Shown: one piece after another, positions 15,729-27,334 of the stretch
How the letters are laid out: every line of letters begins with the position of its first letter
Numbering within the stretch: position 1 is the stretch's first letter
From: Streptomyces sp. UW30
GTDB taxonomy: Bacteria > Actinomycetota > Actinomycetes > Streptomycetales > Streptomycetaceae
Length of the DNA: 37,241 nt
NCBI RefSeq assembly: GCF_008042075.1
Contig: NZ_RDBN01000054.1
Location: forward strand, 2,290-39,530
Direction: 5' to 3'
Notes under the pieces: model-generated
The model's input: only the letters and a program-made list of their open reading frames with translations
Database searches by the model: none
Told to the model about the DNA's origin: nothing
Made by a program: the position numbers and the translations under genes

Positions 15729-18686
15729 GTGACCGCGTGGACGGGCGACACCGAACGGATCAGCTGGGGCACGGCCGCCCGCATGGACCGGACGGAGGAC
15801 CGGCTGCTCGGGCGCGAGCGCGAGGAGCACGAGGTCCTTGGCCGCCTGACCGACCCGGACGGCCCGCGCCTGCTGCTCGTGCGGGGCGAACGGGGAGTGG
15901 GGCGCACCACGTTCGTACGGGCCGTCGGGGACCGGCTGCGGGAGCAGGGGACCGCGGTGCTTGCGATGGAGTGCGCTCCGGCCGACGGTGAACGGCCGTT
16001 GCTGCTGGCGCTGCGGCTGGTCATGGCGCTGGAGGAGCACCGGCCCGCAGCGGAGCGCCGGTGGCCGGCCGGACAGCCCCTCGCGCGGGCGCTGTCCGCC
16101 GTGGACCGGCGCGACGGGCCGGCGATGGACGCGCTGCTGCGTGCGGCACTCGCCCAGTCCGGGCCGGTCGCCGTGCTGGTGGACGACGCCCAGCACGCCG
16201 ATGCGGCGTCCCTGGCCGTGCTCCGCGGGATCCATTTCACGCGGCTCGCGCCGGCGGTCCGGCTGGTGGTGTCGGCGGCGCTGCACGCGGGCGGAGCGAA
16301 GGACGGCCGCCACCGCGCACCCGACCGTGCCGGGAGCACCCCGGGCCCGGAGCGGACGCCGGGCCGCGACGGTCCGCGCGATGCCGTGGAACGGCTGGCG
16401 GGGGTCGAAGGGGCCCATTCGGTGGTGCTGTCGCGGCTGGGCCCCGAGGACGTCACCGCGATGGTGGCCCAGCGGTTGCGGGCGACGCCGGACGCCACCT
16501 TGGCCCTGCGGATACACGAGTGCTCGCGTGGGGTCCCGGGGGCGGTCGACGCCATGCTCACCGGCTGGGAGCGTAAGGGCGAGATCCGGATCACCGACGG
16601 TCACGCCTTCGTCGGCACGCACGCGCCGTTGCCGGTGCTGCCGGACGACGACCGGTTCGTCAGGGCGCTGGACGCGCTGGGCGAGCCGTGTCGCACGGTG
16701 GCCGCGGCACTGAGCGTCCTGTGGCCGTTCGGCCTTGCGGCCCTGGAGCTGATAGCGGCTTGGACGGGCCTGTCCCCCGGCGTCGTCGGCGACGGCGTGC
16801 GCGACCTGGTCGGGGCGGGAATCGTCGACGGCCTGCCCGGCCCGGACGGCACCACGGTTCGGGGCTGGACGTTCCGCCTTCCGCTGATGGCGCACACCGT
16901 CGCGGGGCGGCTCAGGCCGTTGGAGCGCGGCCGGCTGTCCGCCATCGCGGTCGAGGCGCTCTGGGCGGACGCGGACGCGGCGGACGCCGGGCAGCCGGTG
17001 CGCCCGGCGGTACCCCTGCTCGACGAGGCACGGGCGCGGACCTACCTGGCGGACCGGATCGCGGACGCGGGCACCCTCGTCGACCGTGAACGCGCGGTGA
17101 CGGAGTTGACGGCCGCCGCGGAACGGGTGCGGCCCGGCACCGAGGACTGGGCGACGCTGCGCTGGCTCCGGGCGGCCGCCCAGCTGATCGAGCACCCCGC
17201 CGCCCGCGCCCCGGCCCTGCAGCGGTGGGCCCGGGCCGCCTATGTGGCGGGCGACTACCGGACCGGGCGGGCCGTCGCGCAGCGGCTGCTGCGCAACCCG
17301 GGGCACACGCTTTCCCCGTCGGATCTTCAGGCGATCGCCCAACTCCTCGTCGGAGTGACGGTCAACGAGCTGGACTGGCGGACGCTGTCCCGGCTGACGA
17401 CGGCACAGTGGTGGGACGAGCTGCCGGTGCCTGCCCTGGCCAAGGTGAGCGGCCGGGCCCTGGCACTGTGCCATCTGGCGAGGTGGCAGGAGGCGTGGGA
17501 CCTGCTCTCGCGGACGGAAGCGGTGTGGAACACCAGTCCGCGCTGCCGTGCGACACCCCGGGCCTTCCGCGCCGCGGCCGCACGCGCGATGGGCCGCCCG
17601 GAGGCCTACCTGCGCGAACTGGCCCTGCCCGACGCGCCGGCACTGCCCGTAGGCCAGGTGTACGCGCTCGCCGGGGCCATGTTCGACGAGATGATCGTCG
17701 GCTACGACCGGAAGGCGGCACAGACCCTGCTGAAGTCCCGTGGGATGACGGTGGAGATGCTGCCGCCGCTCAGCCGGTTCCTCTGGTACCACCTCACGGG
17801 CCGGTGGGACGAGGCGCTGGAGTCGGGCCGCCGGCTGCTGGCGACCGACGATGTCCAACTCCCCGCGTCGGACGGCTTCCTGCTGCCCGCGCGGACCGCG
17901 GCCATCCTCCTCGCCCGGGGCCGTACCAGCAGTGCCCTGCGCGTACTGGAGAGCGTGCCCGGCATACAAGGGGCGCCGCCGTCGTGCTCCCTCACCGCCA
18001 CCGAGGCGGAGGTGCTCGGCACTCTCGGCGACCTGGACGGCGCCGAACGGGCGCTGCGCCGCGGGCTGGACCGGGCTCACGAGCACGGCCAGGTCCAGGG
18101 CACGGACGAGTTGTGGGCCCCGCTCGCCGAGGTGACGGCCGGGGCGGGGCGCACCGCCGAGGCTTTGACCTGTCTGGAGCGCCTGGGGCGGATCGCCGCC
18201 CGGTCGGGCAGCGAGCGGACGCGGTTGCTGCATCTGCTGGCCTCGGCCCGGGTCCTGCGGTCGGACTCCCCCGACATCGCCCGCGCACATCTGCGCAGGG
18301 CGGTGGACCTGGCCCGTGCACGCGGCCTGCCGTGGGAGACGGCGACCACTTTGGCGGCGGCCGCCGAGGCGGGCGCGGGTCCGGCCACGCTGCTGCACGA
18401 GGCGTACGAACTGTTCGGCACGACCGGTGCCACCCTGTGGCGCTTCCACACCAGGACGGCGATGCGCCAGGCCGGGCTCACCGTCGCCGGCCGTAAGCAG
18501 GCCACCGCCGAGAACGAACACCTGCTGGCCGTCCTGATCGCCGAGGGGCTCACCAACCGCCAGATCGCCACCGTCCTGCGGCTCAGCGAGGACGCGGTCG
18601 CCAACCGGCTGTCCCGGCTGTTCACCCGCACCGGAATGCGCTCCCGGACCGAGGTCGTCGCAGCCGTGCTCACCGGCTCCCTCTGA
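15729..18686 (+). CDS. Large LuxR-family (LAL) transcriptional regulator with altered Walker A
   Basis: The 985-residue product pairs with the divergent LAL gene. Its ATPase domain has a Walker A-like loop GERGVGRTT at residues 53-61, where the usual lysine is arginine (residue 59, codon CGC), and a Walker B-like segment VAVLVDDAQHAD. The C-terminal LuxR helix-turn-helix is clear (LLAVLIAEGLTNRQIATVLR, then LSEDAVANRLSRLF). The frame is open far upstream, but that part is antisense to the other LAL gene. GTG 15729, with GAGGGA 11 bases before it, is the best start; ATG 15783 is the alternative. ATP hydrolysis may be impaired. Its target is unproven; the clavam SARP gene is the next gene downstream. 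Confidence 0.85.
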   Translation: MTAWTGDTERISWGTAARMDRTEDRLLGREREEHEVLGRLTDPDGPRLLLVRGERGVGRTTFVRAVGDRLREQGTAVLAMECAPADGERPLLLALRLVMALEEHRPAAERRWPAGQPLARALSAVDRRDGPAMDALLRAALAQSGPVAVLVDDAQHADAASLAVLRGIHFTRLAPAVRLVVSAALHAGGAKDGRHRAPDRAGSTPGPERTPGRDGPRDAVERLAGVEGAHSVVLSRLGPEDVTAMVAQRLRATPDATLALRIHECSRGVPGAVDAMLTGWERKGEIRITDGHAFVGTHAPLPVLPDDDRFVRALDALGEPCRTVAAALSVLWPFGLAALELIAAWTGLSPGVVGDGVRDLVGAGIVDGLPGPDGTTVRGWTFRLPLMAHTVAGRLRPLERGRLSAIAVEALWADADAADAGQPVRPAVPLLDEARARTYLADRIADAGTLVDRERAVTELTAAAERVRPGTEDWATLRWLRAAAQLIEHPAARAPALQRWARAAYVAGDYRTGRAVAQRLLRNPGHTLSPSDLQAIAQLLVGVTVNELDWRTLSRLTTAQWWDELPVPALAKVSGRALALCHLARWQEAWDLLSRTEAVWNTSPRCRATPRAFRAAAARAMGRPEAYLRELALPDAPALPVGQVYALAGAMFDEMIVGYDRKAAQTLLKSRGMTVEMLPPLSRFLWYHLTGRWDEALESGRRLLATDDVQLPASDGFLLPARTAAILLARGRTSSALRVLESVPGIQGAPPSCSLTATEAEVLGTLGDLDGAERALRRGLDRAHEHGQVQGTDELWAPLAEVTAGAGRTAEALTCLERLGRIAARSGSERTRLLHLLASARVLRSDSPDIARAHLRRAVDLARARGLPWETATTLAAAAEAGAGPATLLHEAYELFGTTGATLWRFHTRTAMRQAGLTVAGRKQATAENEHLLAVLIAEGLTNRQIATVLRLSEDAVANRLSRLFTRTGMRSRTEVVAAVLTGSL

Positions 18687-19142
18687 CCTCGTCCCGGACG
18701 TCCGTCGGCATCGGAAGCGAGCGTGCGGCGGCTCGCGCCAGGTTTCCCTGCCCTTAGCCGATGAGGGGGCCACGCAGCCGGAACAGCTGATTGCACATGG
18801 CACCATCTTGATCAGCACCACCAGTGAGGCGTCGGCAAAGCAAGCGTGCGGCTCCGCACAGCAAGTCTCGCTCGCTGCACCGACGTCGGTTTTCCGGGCC
18901 GGCCCTCCCCCTGGGGCCGAGGCCTTGCTTCCGCTCCCCGGAAAGGTACGTCCAGCATGGGATCCACCCGATCAGGACCGGCCGCGCAGCGACGTTCGAG
19001 CCCCCTCCCGACAGTGGCCTCACCGGCAAGGCCCGCCACCGGGTTCGACGGATAAACGCGGGTCACCGTGGACACCGATAAATAGCGTATGTCACATGGG
19101 ATCACGATCCCGGCCATTCCACGGGGGAAAGGAAGGACATGC
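18687..19142. other. Intergenic region upstream of the SARP gene
   Basis: These 456 bp hold no convincing gene. A weak hairpin (GCGAGC 18717-18722 / GCTCGC 18731-18736) may end the LAL transcript. A short palindrome GTGCGGCTCCGCAC lies near 18846. The last 70 bp are comparatively AT-rich (ACCGATAAATAGCGTATG) and probably include the SARP promoter. GGAAGGA (19131-19137) is the ribosome binding site that sets the SARP start. I see no 11-bp-spaced CTTG repeats here, so autoregulation is not indicated. Confidence 0.55.
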
Positions 19143-21560
19143 ATGTTTTCGGGAGACAACGATGTCGTGCAATCCTTCGGGCAATCCCCGCCGGCCATCA
19201 GGGTCTTCGGGCCCATGAAGGTCCGGTTCGGTCAGTTGGATGTGCCCCTGGGCTCTCCGCGGCAGCGCGCCCTGTTCGCCGTGCTGCTCATCAACGTCGG
19301 CAAAACGGTGTCGGTGCACGACATCATCAGCTCCATATGGGGGCCTTCCCCGTCCACGTCCGTCATGGGCACGCTGCATTCCTATGTGTCGCGTCTGCGC
19401 AAGGCGATCTCCGAGACGATGACGACACAGCACGAGGTCCTCGTGAGCATGCGTCATGCGGGTCCCGGATACCAGCTGGACATTTCCCCGGACGACACCG
19501 ACGTCCACCGTTTCGAAAGCCTCGTGGAGTTCGGACGCCTGCGGCTCGCCGCCGGTGACCTGACCGGGGCTCACCACGCGATGGACCAGGCCCTGGCGCT
19601 GTGGACCGACACTCCCTACGGCGAACTGGCGGCCTACGACTTCGCGACGCTGGAGGCGACCCGCCTTGAGCAACTGCGCCTGCAGGGCCTGCAGATATGG
19701 GCCGACTCCTGCCTTGGCCTGGGTTCCTACGACGAGGTGGTCCGGGAACTCGGCAGGGAGATCCGGCACAATCCGATGCTGGAACGCCTGGGCAGCCGGC
19801 TGATGCTGGCGCAGTATCACAGCGGTTCCCCGGCCGAGGCGCTGCTGACGTACGAGCAGATCCGCTCCCATCTCTCCGCGGAACTCGGCGCCGACACCAG
19901 CAAGGAACTGCAGGAGATCCACCAGGCGATCCTGCGCCAGGACCTGCCGGCTTGCCGGCCCGGCCCGGCCCGGGAGAGCCGGCCCGCGCAGCGGCCCGGC
20001 GCCGGGAGCCGGGAGGTCACCGTCCCCCAGCCACGGGCGGCCAAGGCGGCACCGCCGATGGGCAGCCTCGTCGGGCGGGAGCAGGAGTTGGCGCAGCTGC
20101 GGTCCTTGGTGGCGGGGGAACGCCCCATGCGCACGGTGCTGGTCACCGGCGAGCAGGGAGTCGGCAAGACCCGCTTCCTCAAGGAGCTGGAGAAGGAACT
20201 GGCGGCCACGGACCGGGAGGTGATCTGGGCCCACTGCGCCGGGGCCGGGGCGAGCGCCCGCCGTATGTGGCACCAGGTCGTACGGAAGGTGCTGCGGGCG
20301 CGGGGAGGCAGACTCGATGCGCCGGTCGGCGAGTTACCCGGCGCGTTTCCCGCCCGCGAGCACGACCGGCCCTCGGAGCACGACACCGGCCGCCTCACGC
20401 ACCTCGACGACACCGCCTACCAGCATGCCGTCGTACAACTGCTTCTGGCCGGCGGCAAGCCCGTGGTGCTGATGCTGGAGGATCTGCATCTCGCGGACGC
20501 CTACACCATGCAACTGCTGCACCTGCTCACCGTGGAGGTCCCCGACGCCCGTCTCGTGGTGATCGCGACGGTGCGCGAGCACTGCCTGGCCCTGCGCCCG
20601 GAGCTGCGGCGCGCGGTGGCCGATCTGCTGCGCACGGACGCCGTGGGCAACCTCCATCTCACCGGGCTCTCCCCGGTCGAGGCGCACGCCCTGATCCACG
20701 AGCTCCATGGCGCGCCCGTCCCCTGGTACCAGGTGTCCTTCCTGCACCGTGCCGCCGGCGGGAACCCCTACCTGCTCACCGGGCTGGCGAAGCTGAAGGA
20801 TCTGACCGGCATCCACAAGGATCTGCTGGGCGCGGTGCCCTTCGCCGTGCGGACCGTCCTTCAGTGCCGGCTCGCCGAGTACCCGGCCGAGGTGATCGCC
20901 GTGCTCGAAGTGTGCGCGGTGATGGGGCCGGTCATCGACCACTACCTGGTGAACGCGGTGCTCACCCAGCTCAGGATGACCGGCTCCGTGAATGACGCGC
21001 TGCAGACCGGACTGCTCACGCGGAATCCCGACGACCCCGGCGACCTGCGGTTCAGCCAGTACCTGGTCCGTGAGCACGTGCTCGCCGGGCTGGACACGAT
21101 GTTCAGGGCACAGGTCCACCTGGCCATCGCCCAGGCACTGGCCGACGCCACGGCGCACGGCTCGCGGTGGGTCGTCGGACCGGACATCGGTCATCACTGC
21201 GCGCAGGCGGCCAAGGTCCTGGATCCGACGGAGGCGGTGCGTCCGATGGTCGCTCTGGCGGACCGGGCCGAGGGTCAGCGGCGTCAGACCGAAGCGTGGA
21301 TGTGGCTGGCCCAGGCATCCGCGGTGCTGCGCGCGCGTCCGCTGAAGGGCGGGGCCGCCCAGGCCGAACGCACGCTGCGGGAACGCATGGCCCGGCTGAC
21401 GGCCGGGGCCTGTGACGGATGCCGGACGCAGCCCGACTCCGGTCCGGGCAGAGGGAAGACACCCCGCGGAAAAGCCATCCTGCAGAAATTCCCTGTCTCG
21501 GCGTGCTGCGACAAGCGGAACCTGGCGGCGGGGATTGCAGCATGCCTGCACCACGCTTGA
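19143..21560 (+). CDS. SARP-family pathway-specific regulator with ATPase domain (Cvm7-like)
   Basis: The 805-residue product has an OmpR-type winged helix (about 15-95), a bacterial transcriptional activation domain (about 105-255: YQLDISPDDTDVHRFESLVE, then EALLTYEQIRSHLSAELGAD) and an AAA ATPase domain (Walker A VTGEQGVGKTRF with Lys342, Walker B KPVVLMLEDLHLAD). Large SARPs of this type control antibiotic clusters; Cvm7P, needed for 5S clavams in S. clavuligerus, is the expected counterpart given the context. ATG 19143 is set by GGAAGGA five bases upstream. Codon 398 is TTA (20334-20336), implying bldA control. The stop codon lies inside the first of the CTTG repeats that front the next gene. 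Confidence 0.88.
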   Translation: MFSGDNDVVQSFGQSPPAIRVFGPMKVRFGQLDVPLGSPRQRALFAVLLINVGKTVSVHDIISSIWGPSPSTSVMGTLHSYVSRLRKAISETMTTQHEVLVSMRHAGPGYQLDISPDDTDVHRFESLVEFGRLRLAAGDLTGAHHAMDQALALWTDTPYGELAAYDFATLEATRLEQLRLQGLQIWADSCLGLGSYDEVVRELGREIRHNPMLERLGSRLMLAQYHSGSPAEALLTYEQIRSHLSAELGADTSKELQEIHQAILRQDLPACRPGPARESRPAQRPGAGSREVTVPQPRAAKAAPPMGSLVGREQELAQLRSLVAGERPMRTVLVTGEQGVGKTRFLKELEKELAATDREVIWAHCAGAGASARRMWHQVVRKVLRARGGRLDAPVGELPGAFPAREHDRPSEHDTGRLTHLDDTAYQHAVVQLLLAGGKPVVLMLEDLHLADAYTMQLLHLLTVEVPDARLVVIATVREHCLALRPELRRAVADLLRTDAVGNLHLTGLSPVEAHALIHELHGAPVPWYQVSFLHRAAGGNPYLLTGLAKLKDLTGIHKDLLGAVPFAVRTVLQCRLAEYPAEVIAVLEVCAVMGPVIDHYLVNAVLTQLRMTGSVNDALQTGLLTRNPDDPGDLRFSQYLVREHVLAGLDTMFRAQVHLAIAQALADATAHGSRWVVGPDIGHHCAQAAKVLDPTEAVRPMVALADRAEGQRRQTEAWMWLAQASAVLRARPLKGGAAQAERTLRERMARLTAGACDGCRTQPDSGPGRGKTPRGKAILQKFPVSACCDKRNLAAGIAACLHHA

Positions 21561-21610
21561 CGCAATTCTTGATTTTCGCTTGAGGACGGCGCTTCTTGAC
21601 GCATTCTTGC
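21556..21610 (+). promoter_or_regulatory. SARP-type direct repeats upstream of the aminotransferase gene
   Basis: Five CTTG-core repeats occur at 21556, 21568, 21579, 21595 and 21606 (CTTGA four times, then CTTGC). Spacings are 12, 11, 16 and 11 bases, and two copies share the longer form CTTGACGCA. Direct repeats on one helical face at 11-bp spacing are how SARPs bind. The block is 130 bp before the TTG start of the aminotransferase gene and overlaps the SARP stop codon. It is the best candidate operator for the cluster's SARP. Confidence 0.7.
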
Positions 21611-21739
21611 GCGCCCACCACCGAGCGAAAACAACGGTGTTCCGGGACTGTCGAGGCCGCTAATGTGAAATCCGCTCGGCTGGGCGCCTATTTCGTACCA
21701 GTCCTCATGACAGCCCACCGAACGGACAGGAGAATTCTC

Positions 21740-23086
21740 TTGACCACTTCGATGCCCTCCGTACGGCCAGAACAGCGCCATCTCTCGACCGAGATACCCG
21801 GGCCACGCTCCCGCGCCCTCGAAGAACGGCGCCGGGCGGTCGTCGCCCGCGGCGTCGGCAGCGCGGTGCCGGTGTACGCGGCGGCGGCCGGGCCCGGCCT
21901 GCTGCACGACATCGACGGCAATGCCCTCATCGACCTGGCGTCCGGCCTCGGCGTGACGGCGGTGGGCAACGCGGCCCCCCAAGTCGTCGACGCCATACGG
22001 GAACAGGCGGGCCGATTCACCCACACCTGCGTCCTCACCAGCCCCTACTCCGGCTATGTCGAGGTCTGCGAGGAACTGGCGAGCCTGGTCCCGGGCGCCC
22101 ACGCCAAGCGGAGTGTCCTGCTGAGCACCGGCGCCGAAGCGGTCGAGAACGCCGTCAAGGTCGCCCGCGCCGCCACGGGCCGCACCGCGATCGTGGCCCT
22201 CGACCACGCCTACCACGGCCGCACGAACCTGGCCCTGGGTCTGACGGCCAAGAACGCGCCCTTCAAGCAGGGCTTCGGCCCGTTCGCCCCGGACATCCAC
22301 CGGATTCCCACCTCGTACCCCTATCGCGACCCGGAGGGGATGACCGGCGAACAGGCAGCGCGGCGCGCCTTGGAGGCGCTGGACCGGCAGGTCGGCGGGG
22401 ACAACGTGGCCGCTGTCGTCGTCGAGCCGATCCAGGGCGAGGGCGGGTTCATCGTGCCGGCCCCCGGCTTCCTGTCCGCCCTGCAGGAATGGTGCCTGGA
22501 ACACGGGGCCCTCTTCATCGCCGACGAGATCCAGACCGGGTTCTGCCGCACCGGCGCCTGGTTCGCCTGCGAGCACGAGGACGTCGTACCGGACCTGGTG
22601 ATCACGGCCAAGGCGCTCGCCGGCGGGCTGCCGCTGTCCGCCGTGACCGGGCGCGCCGAACTCATGGACGCCGTGCAACTCGGCGGATTCGGCGGCACCT
22701 ACGGCGGCAACCCCGTGGCCTGCGCGGCGGCCCTGGCCGCGATCGACGTGATGCGCACCCACAAGCTGACGGAACGGGCTCAGGCGATCGGCACCACCCT
22801 GTTCACCCGCCTGGACGCCCTGGCCGGCCGGCATGAAGCCGTGGGCGAGGTTCGGGGGCGCGGGGCGATGGTGGGCGTCGAGATCGTCCGGCCGGGCAGC
22901 AACCGGCCCGACCCCGAGCTGGCGCAGCGCCTCGTGAAGGCGTGCCAGGCACGGGGAGTCCTCCTCCTGACCGCCGGAACCCATGGCAACGTCCTGCGTT
23001 TCCTGCCCTCCCTGGTGATCCCGCTGCCCCTGCTTGCCGACGCGATCGACGTCATCGAGGAGTGCTGTGCCGAACTTATGGACTGA
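21740..23086 (+). CDS. Class III PLP-dependent aminotransferase (Cvm6-like)
   Basis: The 448-residue product is an acetylornithine/4-aminobutyrate-type transaminase. It has the PLP phosphate-binding STGAEAVENAVKVAR, the aspartate of LFIADEIQTGF, and the PLP lysine in LVITAKALAGGLPL. Its S. clavuligerus counterpart by context, Cvm6P, is required for 5S clavams. The likely step is oxidation of the clavaminate side-chain amine to an aldehyde, the branch away from the early pathway (inference). TTG 21740 is favoured by AGGAGA (21728-21733) six bases upstream; ATG 21752 is the alternative. Its 3' end overlaps the aldo/keto reductase gene by 20 bp. Confidence 0.88.
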   Translation: MTTSMPSVRPEQRHLSTEIPGPRSRALEERRRAVVARGVGSAVPVYAAAAGPGLLHDIDGNALIDLASGLGVTAVGNAAPQVVDAIREQAGRFTHTCVLTSPYSGYVEVCEELASLVPGAHAKRSVLLSTGAEAVENAVKVARAATGRTAIVALDHAYHGRTNLALGLTAKNAPFKQGFGPFAPDIHRIPTSYPYRDPEGMTGEQAARRALEALDRQVGGDNVAAVVVEPIQGEGGFIVPAPGFLSALQEWCLEHGALFIADEIQTGFCRTGAWFACEHEDVVPDLVITAKALAGGLPLSAVTGRAELMDAVQLGGFGGTYGGNPVACAAALAAIDVMRTHKLTERAQAIGTTLFTRLDALAGRHEAVGEVRGRGAMVGVEIVRPGSNRPDPELAQRLVKACQARGVLLLTAGTHGNVLRFLPSLVIPLPLLADAIDVIEECCAELMD

Positions 23087-24089
23087 CGCGTCCGCTTCGG
23101 CTGCCGCACTGCCCGTGAGCAGGCTGGGCACGCTGAAGGTCCCGGCCCAGGGGCTGGGCTGTCTCAGCATGAGTTCGTTCTACGGGCAGTCGGACCGAGC
23201 CGAGGCGATCGCCACCGTCCACCAGGCGGTCGAGCGGGGCGTCACCCTGCTAGACACCGCCGACGTGCAGGGGCTCGGCGAGGGCGAGCGGCTGGTCGGC
23301 GCCGCCATCGCCGGGCGACGCGACCGTGTGCTGATCGCCACCAAGGTGGGCCTGGAACGCTCGGCGAGCGGTGAGTTCCTGGGGGTGCGCGGGGACCGGG
23401 ACTACATCCGGAGCCGGTGCGAGGGATCGCTGCGCCGGCTGGGTGTGGACCACCTGGACCTCTACACCAAGCACTGGGCCGCTCCCGGGGAACGCATCGA
23501 GGAGGCCATGCAGGCCATGGCCGAACTCGTCGCCGAGGGCAAGGTGCGCCATGTGTGTCTGTCGGAGGTGTCCGCCGACACGATCCGCCGGGCCCACGCG
23601 GTGCATCCGGTCACCGCGGTGCAGAGCGAGTGGTCCCTGTGGACGCGCGGTATCGAGCACGATGTTCTGTCGACGTGCCGTGAACTGGGCATCGGTGTCA
23701 TCGCGAGCTGTCCGCTCGGCCGCGGCTTCCTCACCGGAGGCGTCACCTCGCAGGCCGGTCTGCGACCCGAGGACTTCCGGCGTACGCTGCCCCGTTTCAC
23801 CGAGCGCAACATCCGCCTCAATCTGGCGCTCATCGGCAGACTGAGCGCCGTCGCCCGCCGGCTGGACGTCACCCCCGCCCAGCTCGCCCTGGCCTGGATC
23901 CATCATCAGGGCGACGACATCGTCCCCATCCCGGGTACGGCCCGCAGGGACCACCTCGACGAGAACCTGGCCGCGGCCTGGCTCGCCCTGTCCGCGCGGG
24001 ACCTGTGGGAGATCGAGGAGGCGGTGGCCCCGGAGGACGTGCACGGGGAGCGCTACGGCGACTTCCTGATGGAGCTGGTGGGCAACTGA
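23067..24089 (+). CDS. Aldo/keto reductase-fold protein lacking the catalytic tyrosine (Cvm1-like)
   Basis: The 340-residue product has the full AKR barrel, with LGLGCLSMS-type start, LLDTADVQGLGEGERLVG, IATKVGLE, the SEVSADTIRRAHAVHPVTAV block and the NADPH-site VPIPGTARRDHL. Catalytic Asp63, Lys93 and His136 are present, but the tyrosine expected in the DTADVYG motif is glutamine (residue 68, codon CAG at 23268-23270). Normal carbonyl reduction should be crippled unless another group supplies the proton. S. clavuligerus Cvm1, an AKR, is needed for clavams. GTG 23067 is chosen because GAGGAG lies five bases upstream, inside the aminotransferase gene, so translation is coupled. Confidence 0.85.
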   Translation: MPNLWTDASASAAALPVSRLGTLKVPAQGLGCLSMSSFYGQSDRAEAIATVHQAVERGVTLLDTADVQGLGEGERLVGAAIAGRRDRVLIATKVGLERSASGEFLGVRGDRDYIRSRCEGSLRRLGVDHLDLYTKHWAAPGERIEEAMQAMAELVAEGKVRHVCLSEVSADTIRRAHAVHPVTAVQSEWSLWTRGIEHDVLSTCRELGIGVIASCPLGRGFLTGGVTSQAGLRPEDFRRTLPRFTERNIRLNLALIGRLSAVARRLDVTPAQLALAWIHHQGDDIVPIPGTARRDHLDENLAAAWLALSARDLWEIEEAVAPEDVHGERYGDFLMELVGN

Positions 24090-24102
24090 CCCGGCATGCC
24101 AA

Positions 24103-24135
24103 GGCGCCGCTTCCCTCAACCGGGGAAGCGGCGCC
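24103..24135. terminator. Bidirectional hairpin between convergent genes
   Basis: GGCGCCGCTTCCC (24103-24115) pairs perfectly with GGGAAGCGGCGCC (24123-24135) over a seven-base loop. It lies 13 bp after the aldo/keto reductase stop and 21 bp from the stop of the opposing SHMT-like gene, so it can end transcription in both directions. Confidence 0.85.
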
Positions 24136-24156
24136 CAGCGTTCGGACCGAACCGGA

Positions 24157-27332
<3,176 letters not shown>

Positions 27333-27334
27333 TC

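Noticed and set aside
15684..18821. Very long open frame on the minus strand opposite the second LAL gene
   Set aside because: It is the antisense shadow of a real high-GC gene. Its product has no domain pattern, whereas the plus strand has a clear ATPase and LuxR helix-turn-helix.
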